DNA of 64,000 nucleotides, taken from the NCBI GenBank assembly GCA_037178675.1, contig JAYMGJ010000218.1:1-64000 (forward strand), written 5' to 3'. Both the position numbers and the translations under genes were made by a program. The notes under the pieces were generated by a model. It saw nothing but the letters and a program-made list of their open reading frames with translations, ran no database searches and was not told where the DNA came from. Position 1 is the stretch's first letter. Every line of letters starts with the position of its first letter. Below are positions 11,201 to 22,821 of this stretch, piece after piece. The DNA is from Scleroderma bovista. Lineage: Eukaryota; Basidiomycota; Agaricomycetes; Boletales; Sclerodermataceae.

Positions 11201-14200
11201 GTTCTGGGTACTTGTACCCATTCCCCCCTTCCTTCGTTCGCCTGGGCCTAGAAGAACGAAGTGATCGCGCATCCGTGCTGCGAACTTGGCGCCGGTTTCT
11301 GGTCGGCCAGTTTCAGCGGGTGGAGGCGGTCCCTTACGTGTGGGACGCAGTTGGGGTACAGTTGGCGCGCCCGTCTCAGATGGTGCACCCAGCGTCGCCC
11401 TTTGCCTCGCGTTATGGGCTGTTGATGCAGACTCATGGGGCATGGGAGGCACAGATGGTGGTGCTTCCTTCACCGTTTGTTGCAAGCGGGTGCTCCGCCT
11501 TGGTGATATTGCGAGCACCTCTACACCTACGAGGAGTGGTGCGCTCAGCACTGATTCCACACTCATGGTGCTTGTCTTGACATCTGCGTCATATTGTGAG
11601 TATTCTCCAGGTGCGTGGATGGTTCCCGGCTCATTGTACTCATACAGTCGTGATAGTGCATCCGGTAGAACATTCTCTTCCCCCGCCACATACTTGACTT
11701 TAAAATCAAACTCGGATAGTTTTTCTAACCACCGCGCTTGGCGTCCAGAGAGTCCCTTCTGATCTAAAATGTGGGTCAAACTCTTATGATCAGTTACCCA
11801 AGTGAATGGTATGCCTTGTAATATATCTCAATGCCTTAGCATCGTTTCAACACCGGCTAACAATTCTTGTTCGTGCACAGAGTAATTTCGCTGCGCCGAA
11901 GACATTTTTGCCGAATAGAGTGCCGCCACCCTGGCGCTCTTCCATTCTTGCCCTTGGGCGACCACGCCGCCGATTCCATTCCCACAGGCGTCAGTCATTA
12001 CCCATATGGGGTCACAGTTGTTGCCGTACTCAAGCGGTACACGAGAGTGTGGTGCGCAGCTGGCCACATATCGCTTTATAGTGTCGAACGCCCGTTGTTC
12101 TGTATAGCTCCAACGGAATGGTCGTGTTTTGGCGCACGCCTTGGACAAGACTCCCAAAGGTACGCGCACTTTGAATATGTCATCTGCGAGGTACCCCACT
12201 GATCCTATGAAACCTTTACACAGCGTTCGATTAGTCGGTACTTTCCACTTCAGAATGCCATCGACTTTCTCTGGATCCATTCGAATGCCGTCGTCAGTGA
12301 CTATCCGTCCGAGGATCTTCACTTCCTTACACAGGAAGCGAAGCTTTTTCTCGCTCAGGTAAAGTTTCTCTCATTTAAGAATATTTAGGACAGTGGTAAC
12401 ATGTTTCACATGTTCTTCTAGCGTGTCCAAATATATTATAATATTGTCCAGGTACACATCCAAAAAGATCCCGATGTAAATTCCGAATATGTGGTTCATT
12501 AGTGCCTGGTACGTTGCAGGTGCGTTGCAGTCGCCTTGTTGGACAACTAAACTGACCATGTTTCCATCGGGCGTGGTTACGGCTGTTCGGGGCACATGTT
12601 CTGATATTACTCGTATTTGTTCATAGGCATCCTGCCCATCAATGGTTGATCAGTATGGTTTCCGAGCCACTCGCCTCAGGATCCCTTCCATGTCTGGCAT
12701 CGGTGATGATAACTTACGAGTATTTTTGTTTCGTTCCCGTAGATCTACCACGACCCGGAGTCTTGGAGGTGTCCCAGCTTTTGGGATTAAAAGCATGGGG
12801 CATGTGTTCTGGGCGGTAGTTATTTTCCATCGCCCTGAGTCAAGGTAGGCATTCTTCTTCTCAATCCAGAGCTCACGCATAGCTTCAGGGCACTTAGATT
12901 GTCACCACGGGTAGATCTTCGATTCATCAATTAATGGGATTGAATGGTTGATCGCGCAGAATGGCGGTAGTGCCGTTGCCCCTCCTTCCGGACACAGAGG
13001 TCGGGCTAACTTGCATAGGTACTTTTGAGTTTTCTCCAAATTTTCTTCATACACCTCGGTGGCGCGTGATTCTAGTACTGACACTTGCGGTCCCTTCATT
13101 TCCCTAGGCACTTTGCACCCAATAACCATTCTCGATGAATTTAATCCCACCAGTGCCTGGTGTTGGTACAGGAATGGTGTTCCTAGGATGATGTCATAAT
13201 TCTGCAAGTTTATTACATCGAAATACCACTGGTAGTCTGCTCCTTGATACTGGAAGCGCACATTAACACCGAAGTTTACCTTCGATCGAGAACCTTGCAC
13301 GGCTAGTTGGATGGGCAATGGTTTCTCTAGCCACACCCGCTTCGCTTTTAGTTGTTCAGCCAGGTTTAGCGACATGAAATCGGCCAGTGACCCAGTGTCA
13401 ATCAACATGCGTGCCGGTTGTCCGTTGACGTGGACCACCACAACCACAGGCTTAGGAATCGTTCTTGTGGTGTCCTTCGTAATTGCTGCATTGCATTCCA
13501 ATGCCGGATAACCACTACCAGATGGTGTGGCCTTGCTGCACTCAATACTCAGGTGAGTTGCCTCGTCCTGTGGTATCTCCATGTAGCTTAATTCTATCCC
13601 GTCCGGACCTCCCAGGCGCTCTATGTACCATTCTACAATATTGAAGTCTCCCGATTTCAGTTGTTCGTATGAGAGGTATACAGTTATTCGTGCGGAGAAG
13701 TCCCAAACTAGGTACATATCCTCATCGGATTGCTCGCATGAGAATCGGCCATCATTGTTTTGGCCAGTTTCAGTTGGGCAGTACTTGGCCAGCTTGGCTT
13801 CGACAGCTTCTTCCATTGCATATCCCATTTGGGAGTTGCCTAGTAGGTTTTCTTCCGCTGATCGTATCGCTTCTGTCTCACTCATCCCGGTTAACATGGC
13901 TTTTTGTATCCAGTACCATCTGACCACATCGAAACGAGGGTCCCTCAGCAGGTCGTCAGGAATGTGAATTGAGTTGCCATTCCCCCACTCATCGCGCTCG
14001 CTCTCGAGCACGATGTGTTTATCTCCACTGACTGGGTATATACAGAACCTAGTAGGGTCGAGGATCCCAGAGGAAAGAGGGTCATCTCCTGGGTAACAAA
14101 TCCCTGCCAATCGCTCCTCTGCTCGTTGCCCTAGCGGGTCTCCGATCCAGGGGTTGTAGCTTCGGGAGTCTTCCTCGGTACTTGTGTCCCGCCTATTTCG

Positions 14201-14203
14201 CTC
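8273..14203 (-). pseudogene. pol: Pol of the minus-strand Ty3/gypsy element, five in-frame TGA stops
   Basis: One reading frame is interrupted by TGA at 12902, 12650, 12371, 11828 and 10088 and ends at a natural TAA at 8273. Protease: MLIDTGSLADF (about 13400). Reverse transcriptase: VVVDLRERNKNTRKL, then VYLDNIIIY, where the second catalytic Asp of YxDD has become Asn. RNase H: IWVMTDACGNGIGG and YSVHEQELLAG. Integrase: an HHCC zinc site (EAHSLLAHLG...CRSCITCQKSK), then VDFVGPLP and IISDRDVLF. The third catalytic residue is Lys in DGSTKRANRTI, where Glu is expected. After a chromodomain-like stretch (WAVNRIIRHRGSHSDAEFEI) the protein runs on for roughly 400 residues with CTNCGQIYFDLH and FCFDAALRQKEDCPPY, ending in an acidic tail. 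Dead by several independent criteria. Confidence 0.9.
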
Positions 14204-16884
14204 AATGCTATGTCGCTCTCTGTTTCAGGGTCATCGGCCATAGCCTCAGGTAAGTTGTTTAAGTTGGCATCAACATCGAACTCATCCCCTTCTCCAGAAA
14301 GATGTATGTTGTTTATGGTAAGCTCACAGCCTTGCGAATGTTTGGACAATTCACGCTGGTTTTTGACATCCCCAAAGTCAACACCAATCCTGAAACTTTG
14401 AATACCAGGTGGTTTATCCAACTTTGATGGGACTTTATTCCTTTCAGGACAATTTCGTGAGAAGTGACCTGGCTTATGGCACACGAAGCATAGTCCTTCC
14501 GCCTTGTGCCGCTCTTGTTCCTCCTCGCTCAATTTTGGTCTGGTGGCTTTGTCGGCCTTCCGCTCAGTTCGTTTATTGTTGTAATGCTTCTCAGGCTTGG
14601 GCTGACTTGGCCCTGCCTGCTGATACTGGTGTTTTGGAGACTCCTTTCGGTGTCCCTTCCTGTGCGAGCGTCCACGCTCTTGTCGTTTACGTTTACGATC
14701 TCCATCAGGTGTCATGGCCGCGCTTCGAACGACTGGTTGTGTTTCTTTCCACTTATTCCTTTGTTCAGGTCCCCCTCCTGTTACGGATTGCGCTATTTCA
14801 ATGATCTCAGCTCCCGCGACAATTGTTCATAACGACGAAATCTCGGGGTTGAGTTTATCCTGCCATAGGTCATGTTGGATCTCTTTCCGCAGCCCAAACC
14901 AGAGTTTATGAACCTTGGTACGCTCGTTGGTTTCTCCGATCATATTCCATATCTCATTTAGTTCATACAGGTAGTCACGGACAGATTTGCCGCCTTGGTA
15001 ACACATATGTAGCTTCTTTTGAAGCTTGATTCGGAAATCAACCGGGAAGCAGTAATTAAAGAGTTCGCGGAAGAATGTTGACAGTCTCCATCGGTATGGG
15101 TCTCCAGATACTTCTCGTACGTAGAACTCATGTGCTCTTCCTTTCAGGTAATGCGATAGGATGAATGCTTGTTTCTTTGATGGGACCTCTCCATCTTTTA
15201 CATACGCAGTTCCTTCCGTTATGAAGCAGTGGAATGCCTTGGAGTCAACTGAGCCGTCATACTCTACTGGAGGTATGGGCTTTAGTTTCATTCTTCTCCT
15301 TGACTTACGTTTCTTCGAGCGGGACTTCTTAGTCTTTCGACTACCCCGTCCTCTGGATCTGTTATGCTTTCTTCGGCGACCCCTGTGCCCTTCTGAGCAG
15401 CTGCTACTGCTGCTACTGCTACTCGAGGATTCTTCTGAGTCAGACGATTGGCTGTCTGTTTCTACATAGGACTCACTCGTTCCAGAGCTGCTCGCCGACT
15501 GGTTTGGAGATTCACTCGAGGGAGTTCGTCTTCCCCGTCGTTTCTTGGGCTGTCTCCTCTTACTCATGCTTGACGAGTTGCTTGATGAATTGTCAGATGA
15601 GTCATCCTTCCGATGGTATGTTCGTTTATCCTTTCCCAGGCGCTCAAGTGCTAGTCCGATATAGCTTTTCGGGTCAACTTGTTCGACGGGCTCCATTGCC
15701 CTCGGCGTCCTGTGCCTTTTATGGCGTGTCTTATCCTGCACGAGTGTCTTGTTAACCATTGCACGGACCGGGTCCGGAGTTTTCCTGGTAACCCTTTCCT
15801 TTTCTTTGCGAATTCCCTGAGGGTTCTGATTCTGGCGGTCTCGTTCCCTGGGCGAGATTACCTTCACATGTCCTTCTGGGGACAGGTTCCGTGCAGTGCC
15901 TTTTGGCAGTGTCTGCCCTACTAATTTACCTTTGATTACCAGTGGTGTTGTCCTGCCGGACTCGCTCCTGCTCGCAGTTTCTTGCTTGGCGAACTCGTGG
16001 GCTTCGTTCCAGGATGTGATAGCAGCCCATTGCACCTCGATGTCAGGTTCCATTTCCATCACACAGGGATTGGGCTTGTATTCCAGCTCGCTCCGAGCTA
16101 GTTGTTGTACAGCCTTCCAAGAGGTCAACGCCTCACACTGCCTTTCTAGGTCAAGCTCATCTTCATATGCGTTTAGGGTTCCCCAATTACGTGGGTCCGG
16201 ACCTTTCCCTTTCGGGTCAGATGGACCTTCACCTCTTGATGAGGTGCTCTTCGTTCTCGGTTTCTTGACACCTGTTATGCTGATCACGCGCTGTCTCTGG
16301 TTGATCTTGTTTCGCTGTGCTTCCGTCAGCTGTTTTATGGCCTGCTGAATGGTATGTTCCTGTTCTGGTTTCAACCGATTCTTACTCGTATTTTCCTTCA
16401 CCGTTGGACCATGATGGTTCTTTCTTTCTGGTGATTTCTGGTGGCTTTCCCTTGCCGGCGATCCGTGACGGCTTTTTCTCGTCACTTTAGTCCATCCCCT
16501 GTGGTCGTCACTGTTGGTTTCGCCTTCTTTCAGGACTGGGGTGGAGTAAACACTTGTTAGAGTGCTCCCTGGGGTACCAGGTAGGCCCTTTACGGTCAAT
16601 GTGCTGCTTTCGCGCACGGCGGTTAACTTGCCAGCTATAATAGCCTCCGAGGATCTGAGTCCATCGGTATACTCCAGTGAGGAATTCCTCAAGCCAGTTG
16701 AGACCTCAGGCACACAACTGGGCGCCAAGTCTTTTGCCTTCACAACATCGCTGTATAGATGACTTGTGTCGGCAGGGGTATCTTTCCCTTTGGCCATAGC
16801 CTCGGGGCTGGATGGGGCTGACCTTGCACGCACATGGGTAGTGTGGCGCAGGTTGTATCGGGTATTAATGATTCTTTCAGACAT
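14131..16884 (-). pseudogene. gag: Gag of the minus-strand Ty3/gypsy element, one in-frame TGA
   Basis: The frame opens at ATG 16884 (MSERIINTRYNLRHTTHV) and runs to TAG at 14131, interrupted only by TGA at 14827-14829. The N-terminal half is basic, Ser- and Lys-rich with long serine runs and an Arg/Lys-rich block (about 15290-15400). A retrotransposon capsid-like segment follows (IPPVEYDGSVDSKAFHCF, KGRAHEFYVREVSGD, GGKSVRDYLYELNEIWNM). After the TGA comes a basic linker and one zinc knuckle, CFVCHKPGHFSRNC. It is long for a Gag, near 915 codons. Pol overlaps the end in the -1 frame; no clear slippery heptamer was seen in the overlap. Confidence 0.9.
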
Positions 16885-16996
16885 GGTATAATGCTTACTC
16901 GAGTATCCAGGCGGTTGATCAATCCGTAGGTTTGCGAGTAGGCAAGGTTATAGAGAGTAGAATGAAGTGGAAGGTTCCCTGGGTAGGTGAAAAATA

Positions 16997-17312
16997 TGTA
17001 ACGACGAGAGAGGTAGCTAATCTCTAACGCAGTCACACTAGAATCTTCTTCAGGCTGATGCAATCACCTAGCAATGGGGACTGCGATTCAGGAAAAAGAC
17101 TGCTCAACTACGACATAAGGTATCGACTTAAATATGCTGCGGTCAGGGTTTGGGTAACGAGAGTGGTAGAGTAAGGGTAACGGAAGGGAAGGAGCTAAAC
17201 GATAGACTAGAAGCATGTAACGACAGACTGGAGTGAGTCCAGAACAACAGTGTAGTAATCAACATTAGTAATCGGAACAGGGTATCCGCTGAGTAAGGAC
17301 GTGATCCTTACA
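16997..17312 (-). repeat. 5' LTR of the minus-strand Ty3/gypsy element
   Basis: 316-bp partner of 7906-8221. In the element's direction it contains a TATA-like CATATTTAAG. The base sequence following it (TATTTTTCACC...) does not begin with TGG, so there is no standard tRNA primer site. Confidence 0.95.
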
Positions 17313-17590
17313 AGTGTGGTTGTGTTTGGGTTAAGCATAGGTCTCTCCTTGGACAGTCAGCTTGGACAGTGCGTACTTCGTGCGTCGTGTGGGGTGGTTC
17401 AGGGAACTCCGGAGTTAAGATTGAGGTATTTCGGTGTCGAGGTCTTCGTAGTGGACCACATGAATGGACCTACTTCGACGTCGAGGTGGAGGGACTCACA
17501 TATTACTATTCATAGGGAGCCAATGGTGCCAACTGTGACATGCGAGCTCTCTTGTTACATGGTTGTCCATTGGATAGTGGGTATGGACGA
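17313..17590 (+). pseudogene. HET-domain pseudogene A, 3' part
   Basis: Continues the HET copy interrupted at 7905, after the AGTGT duplication. It aligns with the end of the intact HET gene: CVLRASCGVVQGTPELRLRY, VEVFVVDHMNG, then a degraded intron ending ATTCATAG (near 17513). The next exon follows, where the conserved MRALML segment reads MRALLL (near 17539). Similarity ends at about 17588, where the inverted copy B begins. Confidence 0.8.
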
Positions 17591-18420
17591 GATACCCAAG
17601 TTCTTGGATGAATTCGTCGAGGTCCATCAGTACCATCGAAGAACAACTACGGAAGAAGCTTGGATCATCGGTAAGGATACTGCTGGCAGTCCGCGAATTA
17701 TCTCGGCTTCTGCAACCCCACGCAAAGATGCTCTGGTCATTCGACATGCGGATGATCTCCAGCTAAAGCCGGTGAAATGCCTTCTTTCCTTCCCCATACA
17801 GCATTGTCATATATATGCATATTCACGTCCAGTAGACCCAACAGATAAGCTCTATTTTTAACTCGGTTCGTCGTCCGATTGGCAGCCCAGAAACAAGATT
17901 TCAGCTACGCAGGGACGTCCATACGTGTTCTGGAACTCAAGTAATGCGAGATAATATATGCGTGAACGTCCTTGTCAGCTATGGGTAGCCAATCCTTGTT
18001 GAAGAACTGGTCATCCTTTGGTGCGATCATCTCTTGTAGAGCCCACTCACCCGAGAACCACTCCGGCCAGCCATTTGAAATTGGAGCACCTCTGATCGTC
18101 ACTTGCAGTAGGAAATGATGAACCCCAGACGTCGCGGAGGTATGCATAGCATACCCCTGAGTTTTCATACCACTGGCACATGGCGTGTATGGCCTCAGAT
18201 AGCTCTGCAGCAAGTGTTCACCACAACTACGCATGCCCATCTCTCTTAGCTTGCTCACAGCTTTCCAAGATCTTCTTGTAGCCAAGGCGCCGGTAAATCT
18301 CATCCCGCTCCTCCCCATCCATCAGGTCAACCATCTCCACGTAATCGACTTGAATTCTTTGGAATCAATCCACTAATGGGATGGGATCCCACAGGGTGTT
18401 ACTTTGTCGTCACAGAACTC
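17590..18420 (-). pseudogene. HET-domain pseudogene B (minus strand)
   Basis: Minus-strand matches to the intact HET gene run in order from about 18420 (DDKVTPCGIPSH region) through an Arg-rich frame-shifted part, EWALQEMIAPKDDQFFNKDW (18000s), SNDQSIFAWGCRSRDN and SSMVLMDLDEFIQEL (17600s). Frameshifts and stops break it in several places. It resembles copy C (33974-35660) more than copy A, for example in WGCRSRDN. It abuts the 3' end of copy A, so A and B converge. Confidence 0.75.
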
Positions 18421-18744
18421 GAAGACCTTGGTTCAACGATTCTCTCAGTGGTTTCGAAGCTTACGGTGCAGGATCAAAATGCACTATATACTATCTCTGA
18501 GCCGTTTGGCTGGGCGCATGGGACGCGCCCATTAAGTTTCTCCACCACATGGGTGCAGCCCTGTGCAGCCGCATCAGCCCTTGGCGCCTAATTCCATCAA
18601 ATCCTGGTTCTAGTCCATTTTGTCCACGTTCTCTCGATCCAGAAGCACATACTTTCAGAACCAGATATCGTATGAAATCCGACTAGTCTCTAACCAGGTG
18701 ACCTATCATGACTTGTCTTCCCCACGTGCCCCAGCGCGCAGACC

Positions 18745-18800
18745 ACACTGGAATTGAACTTTGGTCTTCTCATTTCATCGTGCCTACTAAACTAGTTGCC
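18745..18800 (-). other. tRNA-derived (SINE-like) pol III box pair, tentative
   Basis: On the minus strand TAGTTTAGTAGG (18783-18794) fits the A-box consensus and AGTTCAATTCC (18750-18760) fits the B box with one mismatch. The acceptor and T stems do not pair, so it is not a functional tRNA. A degenerate tRNA or SINE head is possible. No other copy is visible. Confidence 0.3.
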
Positions 18801-19560
18801 CCGATTGCAAACATTAATCGACGTGGTAGTGATACTTACGCCTTCCCTCACGTTCTAATTGCGTGGTTCGCGGAGCCTCATAGTAGGATCCCACACCAGA
18901 CTTGGAGGGGACATACATATTAGGTTCGTCATCTCGTTACTGAGTTGCGAATCACCCATACTGTAAACAAACACTTGGCACCTGGCACTGGCAATACAAC
19001 CTTGCTTGTGAGAAGCGCATGGGGACAGTCACAGGTGCTACCTTCTAGGCTGATATGGAAAATCATTGGCCAGGACCGCAAAAGCTTGAGAGGTTGCGAG
19101 TAGCAATGAAATTCTGGCACCTTCAGAGCTGTTGAATGTGAATGGGCCTCAGACCAGTGTTATCAATCAAACCCCTCCCCGAGATAATTTACTCTACATA
19201 TAATCACTGAAACATGCCTGCAAGATACTACTGTATCCGTGCAGAAGACGAACATGAGAAATAAAATAAAAGAACATGTACCTACAATAACACAAAAGAT
19301 ACGCACTTTTAGTCGTAACACTAGGGAAACATAAGCTTCCATGTCTTTGGAAACGACGAACAGTATCATATTGACACGAGAAAGAACAAAGGACAATTAT
19401 CGGGTTAGGTGTGTGGTGGTTGGTGCCTGCGGGCGAGTGAATGCGAATAATTTGGCATGAACAGGTGCGGCCACGGGATACATTTATTGCTTAAATACCC
19501 CCGCGATCACATCTCCATGAATCAACGATCACGAGAGTAGATCGAGATCAGGGAAAGGGA

Positions 19561-21506
19561 TTAAGCTGGAGGTACCTTTTCGCCCTCGCTCTCTTGCGAG
19601 ATTGTATGGGGAGGCTCGCGCGAGCCACTAGAGGCACCCTGGTTGGTGTTGTACTCGGTCCGAGTGGGGATTTCAGATTCGAGTCCAACGTAGTCGTATG
19701 CGAACTCGCCCATCTCGGCATCGTCGACACCCAAAATCTCGGTATCTTCGTCGCAGCGGAGACGGAGGCCAGGGATGAAATGCATGATCCATAGGATGAT
19801 GGTCTATTTTGGGGCAACAAAATTAGGTCATCTGATGTTGCACCATTATGGAAACATCAAAGATACGGGATGGCGAGGCAATGTCGTATGTAACAAAGCA
19901 ACGTGGAGATTGAGGGAGTTGGGAGAACAATGGAATGGCGACTTACCGTCATAACGAAGGAATAGGACATTCCAGATACGGAGTCGGCGAGTTGGATTCC
20001 TAGCTGTTTCCAGTGGTGGTCGAGCCAGCCACCAGGGATTGGGGCACTACCATCCAAACCAGCAATGCTCGCTTGTGCGAAGAGACCTGTTAAGATGTTG
20101 CCGACGACACCACCAATGGCATGGGATGCGAAGATCTATGTATGACAACATGTCAGTACATGGGCAGGCACACGGCACACGCTGATGTCGCGTGATAATC
20201 GGATAAACAAGGAATAAACACGTACATCGAGGGTGTCATCAAATTTGAAGATGAACTTGAGTTGCGTGGCAAAGTTGCAGACCGTGCCTGCCACGAAGCC
20301 GAAAAGGACGGCAGCCGCTGTGGTGGGAAGGCGAAAACGATTAGCCCGAACTGTCATGCTGTAGCATATGATACTCACGGGGACCGACGTAACCCGAACC
20401 TGGTGTGATGGCCACAAGGCCAACGATCGCGCCCGAGCAGAAGCCGACAACAGACCACTTGCGCTCCAGACGCCAATCCCAGAACATCCAGGTCAAACCG
20501 CCCACGCTTGCAGCCAAGTTGGTGACGACGCAAGCCATAGTTCCGCGCAAGTTGGCAGCGAGGGCAGATCCGCCGTTGAAGCCGAACCATCCGAACCACA
20601 GGAAGACTGTGCCAAGAACGACATATGTCGTATTATGGGGCTTGTAGGCAAGTCGCTCAGTGCCATAGCCACGGCGTTTGCCAAGATAAAGTGAAATGGC
20701 CAACGCGGCTGTGCCGGACGAAATATGGACAGGGGTTCCACCGGCGAAGTCAAGACCGCCATGAACGAAGGACCAGCCCTTGGGGTTCCACGTCCAACAT
20801 GCGATGGCATCGTATACGATGGTGGACCACACAAAGACGAAGACGAGTAAAGGCCCTAGGCGGCTCCGCTCTGCGACCGCACCAATTGCGATCATGGGTC
20901 TAAAGGAACGCATCAGCACCGGTGTTTAGATAGAACGGCTGAATTACACACGTGATAGCGGCGAACATCAGTTGGAAGACGCAGTATACAAGAACAGGAA
21001 CATTCGAACTTCCAGCAAAAGGTTGCTCGTACGTATTCCTGAGGGCGAAGTATTCTGTGAAAACATAAGCGAAGCTAAAATACTAAATATGGAAACGCTG
21101 CGCACTAAGGTCACCGATGAAGGGACTCGCGCCATCGCTGAAGGTAAGCGAATAGCCCCAGAAGAACCACTGCGTTGCGTGTAAGGGTGAATTTGCTTAT
21201 TGGGTAGAAGAATGTGCACACCTGGAATGATACCACAGCTACACACATCATACTGAGGTAGATCATGCTCAGGGCATTCTTCCTGCGCAAGAGACCCGAG
21301 TAAAAGAAACCGACACCGGGAATCATAATCCAGACGAGGGCAGTGGAAGCGAGAGTCCAGGCGATGTTGCCAAGGTTGTACACGCCCGACGTGGCACCGT
21401 CGGCGGACGTCCACAGCAAGTCTCCTGCTGTTGAAGGGGGTGAGCGTTGTGTCAGGTCGCGTCACGTAGGAATTGGCCTACATGCATCATAGGTTATATT
21501 CACCAT
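19561..21506 (-). CDS. Ammonium transporter (Amt/MEP family)
   Basis: Imports ammonium across the plasma membrane in nitrogen uptake. It starts at ATG 21506 (MVNITYDA), and an intron splices to SGDLLWTSADGATSGVYNLG. Further exons carry PGVGFFYSGLLRRKNALSM, WFFWGYSLTFSDG, RNTYEQPFAG, GGLDFAGGTPVHISSG, FLWFGWFGFNGGSA and SHAIGGVVGNILTGLFAQAS, all hallmark Amt segments with their pore and signature residues. Exons are separated by introns of about 50-60 nt with GT-AG ends. The last exon gives a cytosolic tail (IMHFIPGLRLRCDEDTEILG) ending in an acidic, Ser-rich stretch and TAA at 19561. No stop or frameshift was found, so it appears functional. A pyrimidine/AAAAAAAAAA tract and an AT-rich region lie upstream. 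Confidence 0.93.
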
Positions 21507-22821
21507 CTTGCTAGCTAAACGCGCGCGAGCTTTAGCGGGCTGAAGCGGCGAAAAAAAAAAGAGAGTTCTTGGAGATGGCCTTGAAAAAAAGGAGGGAGGT
21601 CAGGCTATATAAGGGCAAGATAGTAATGGCCCCTTGTCAAGTGGGGGGAGACCACCTTGGCGAGATAAGGCTGCTGACTAATCCTATCAGCTGTGCTGAT
21701 TGGTGGGGTCGGGATTGGCCCCTTTGCTTATCTCTGACATAGACGTGTCGAAAAGTCAGAGGGCCTGACATGATCGAACAACTCAGGAACACAACCTACT
21801 AGGCCGTCGGCAGTGGACTCCATATCGACTGAACAGTCCCGAGGCTCCTCTATTAGTCTCCCAATCCCTGCGGCAAGGTACAGCAAATGCTATGCGCTGT
21901 AATCACAACCCGTTCGAATCACCATTAATGGCAGCGACAAGGCGAATCAGATCGAAGTGTTTTGACGTTATCCTGACTACTAACCTGGGCTGTTTGCAGG
22001 TGTTCGTCTGAATGTCTAAACCATTTAATGCTCCCGTTCATCCCCCCAACATCCAATAAACAGGTGTGCCTCGCTCCCTCACAAAATCCGGTCTGCAGCC
22101 GGAATATCATTGACATGTCTTCTTTAATATGATGCAGGTCTGCAGGTCCATGGAGCATCCGAATCTCAGGCACTCTGCCCGCCACTTGAAAACTACACAC
22201 TAGCAAGATGTCAAGTGGTACACTTACGTTTGTCCTTTCAAACGCTTTCGAATCAGCATGGTTACGAATATGTAACGATTTCTTCACACGTAGACTTTTG
22301 TGTACAATGGCTATCCTTTGGCGGAGGTCACAGGAAACCTTGTGATTCGGCATTGCAACACAGGTGAGTCAGCGAAGTTTCTGGAGGATTCAATCCTCGA
22401 AGGCTTACGGTGACGTGATTCCCATCGAACCCCAGTGGGTCCACAATCACCTTGGCCAGTTGTCGCATGTGCCAGTCCATCGGACCTTATTACGAAGCGT
22501 AGGAAGCATACGTGAGAAGTACCATGTGCGACGGGGCGGCCTGATTTAATACAGCTACGAAACGCACATAGATGCATACTAGGATGTGGGGCGGTGTCAG
22601 TGGTTACAAGTTACAGGAGCAATCACCAGTTGATTGATTTTCTGTTTTCTGTCGAAACTTTTGGACCACGAGGTATGACGGAAGCTATCAGGGTCGCAGA
22701 GTTGGACCAGCCACGATCACTGAATGCATGAAACTCGATGACGGTGGCGAGTGCTGTAGGAGATATTTGGTGTTGTTTGTCTCATGCATTCTGAGCTGCT
22801 TCACTTGTCGTGAACTGTAAA
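21507..22821. other. Intergenic region, no gene supported
   Basis: Region between the divergently transcribed ammonium transporter (minus) and the mitochondrial-protein gene (plus). It holds a poly-A run near 21551 and a TATATAAG near 21606. Short open frames on the minus strand between 21925 and 22577 show no recognisable family and no clear splicing. Confidence 0.5.

Larger units (their letters stand above)
7906..17312 (-). mobile_element. Complete Ty3/gypsy LTR retrotransposon, inactivated
   Basis: A 9407-bp element on the minus strand with two 316-bp LTRs and a 5-bp target duplication AGTGT (7901-7905 and 17313-17317), inserted in HET pseudogene A. Order in the direction of transcription is 5' LTR, Gag, protease, reverse transcriptase, RNase H, integrase, chromodomain-like segment, long C-terminal extension, polypurine tract, 3' LTR. 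Gag and Pol are in different frames (Pol is -1 relative to Gag). One in-frame TGA lies in Gag and five in Pol, with no other premature stop type, and key catalytic residues are changed. Confidence 0.95.

Noticed and set aside
21925..22577. Minus-strand open frames as a gene
   Set aside because: No splice-linked exons, domain or codon pattern supporting coding.
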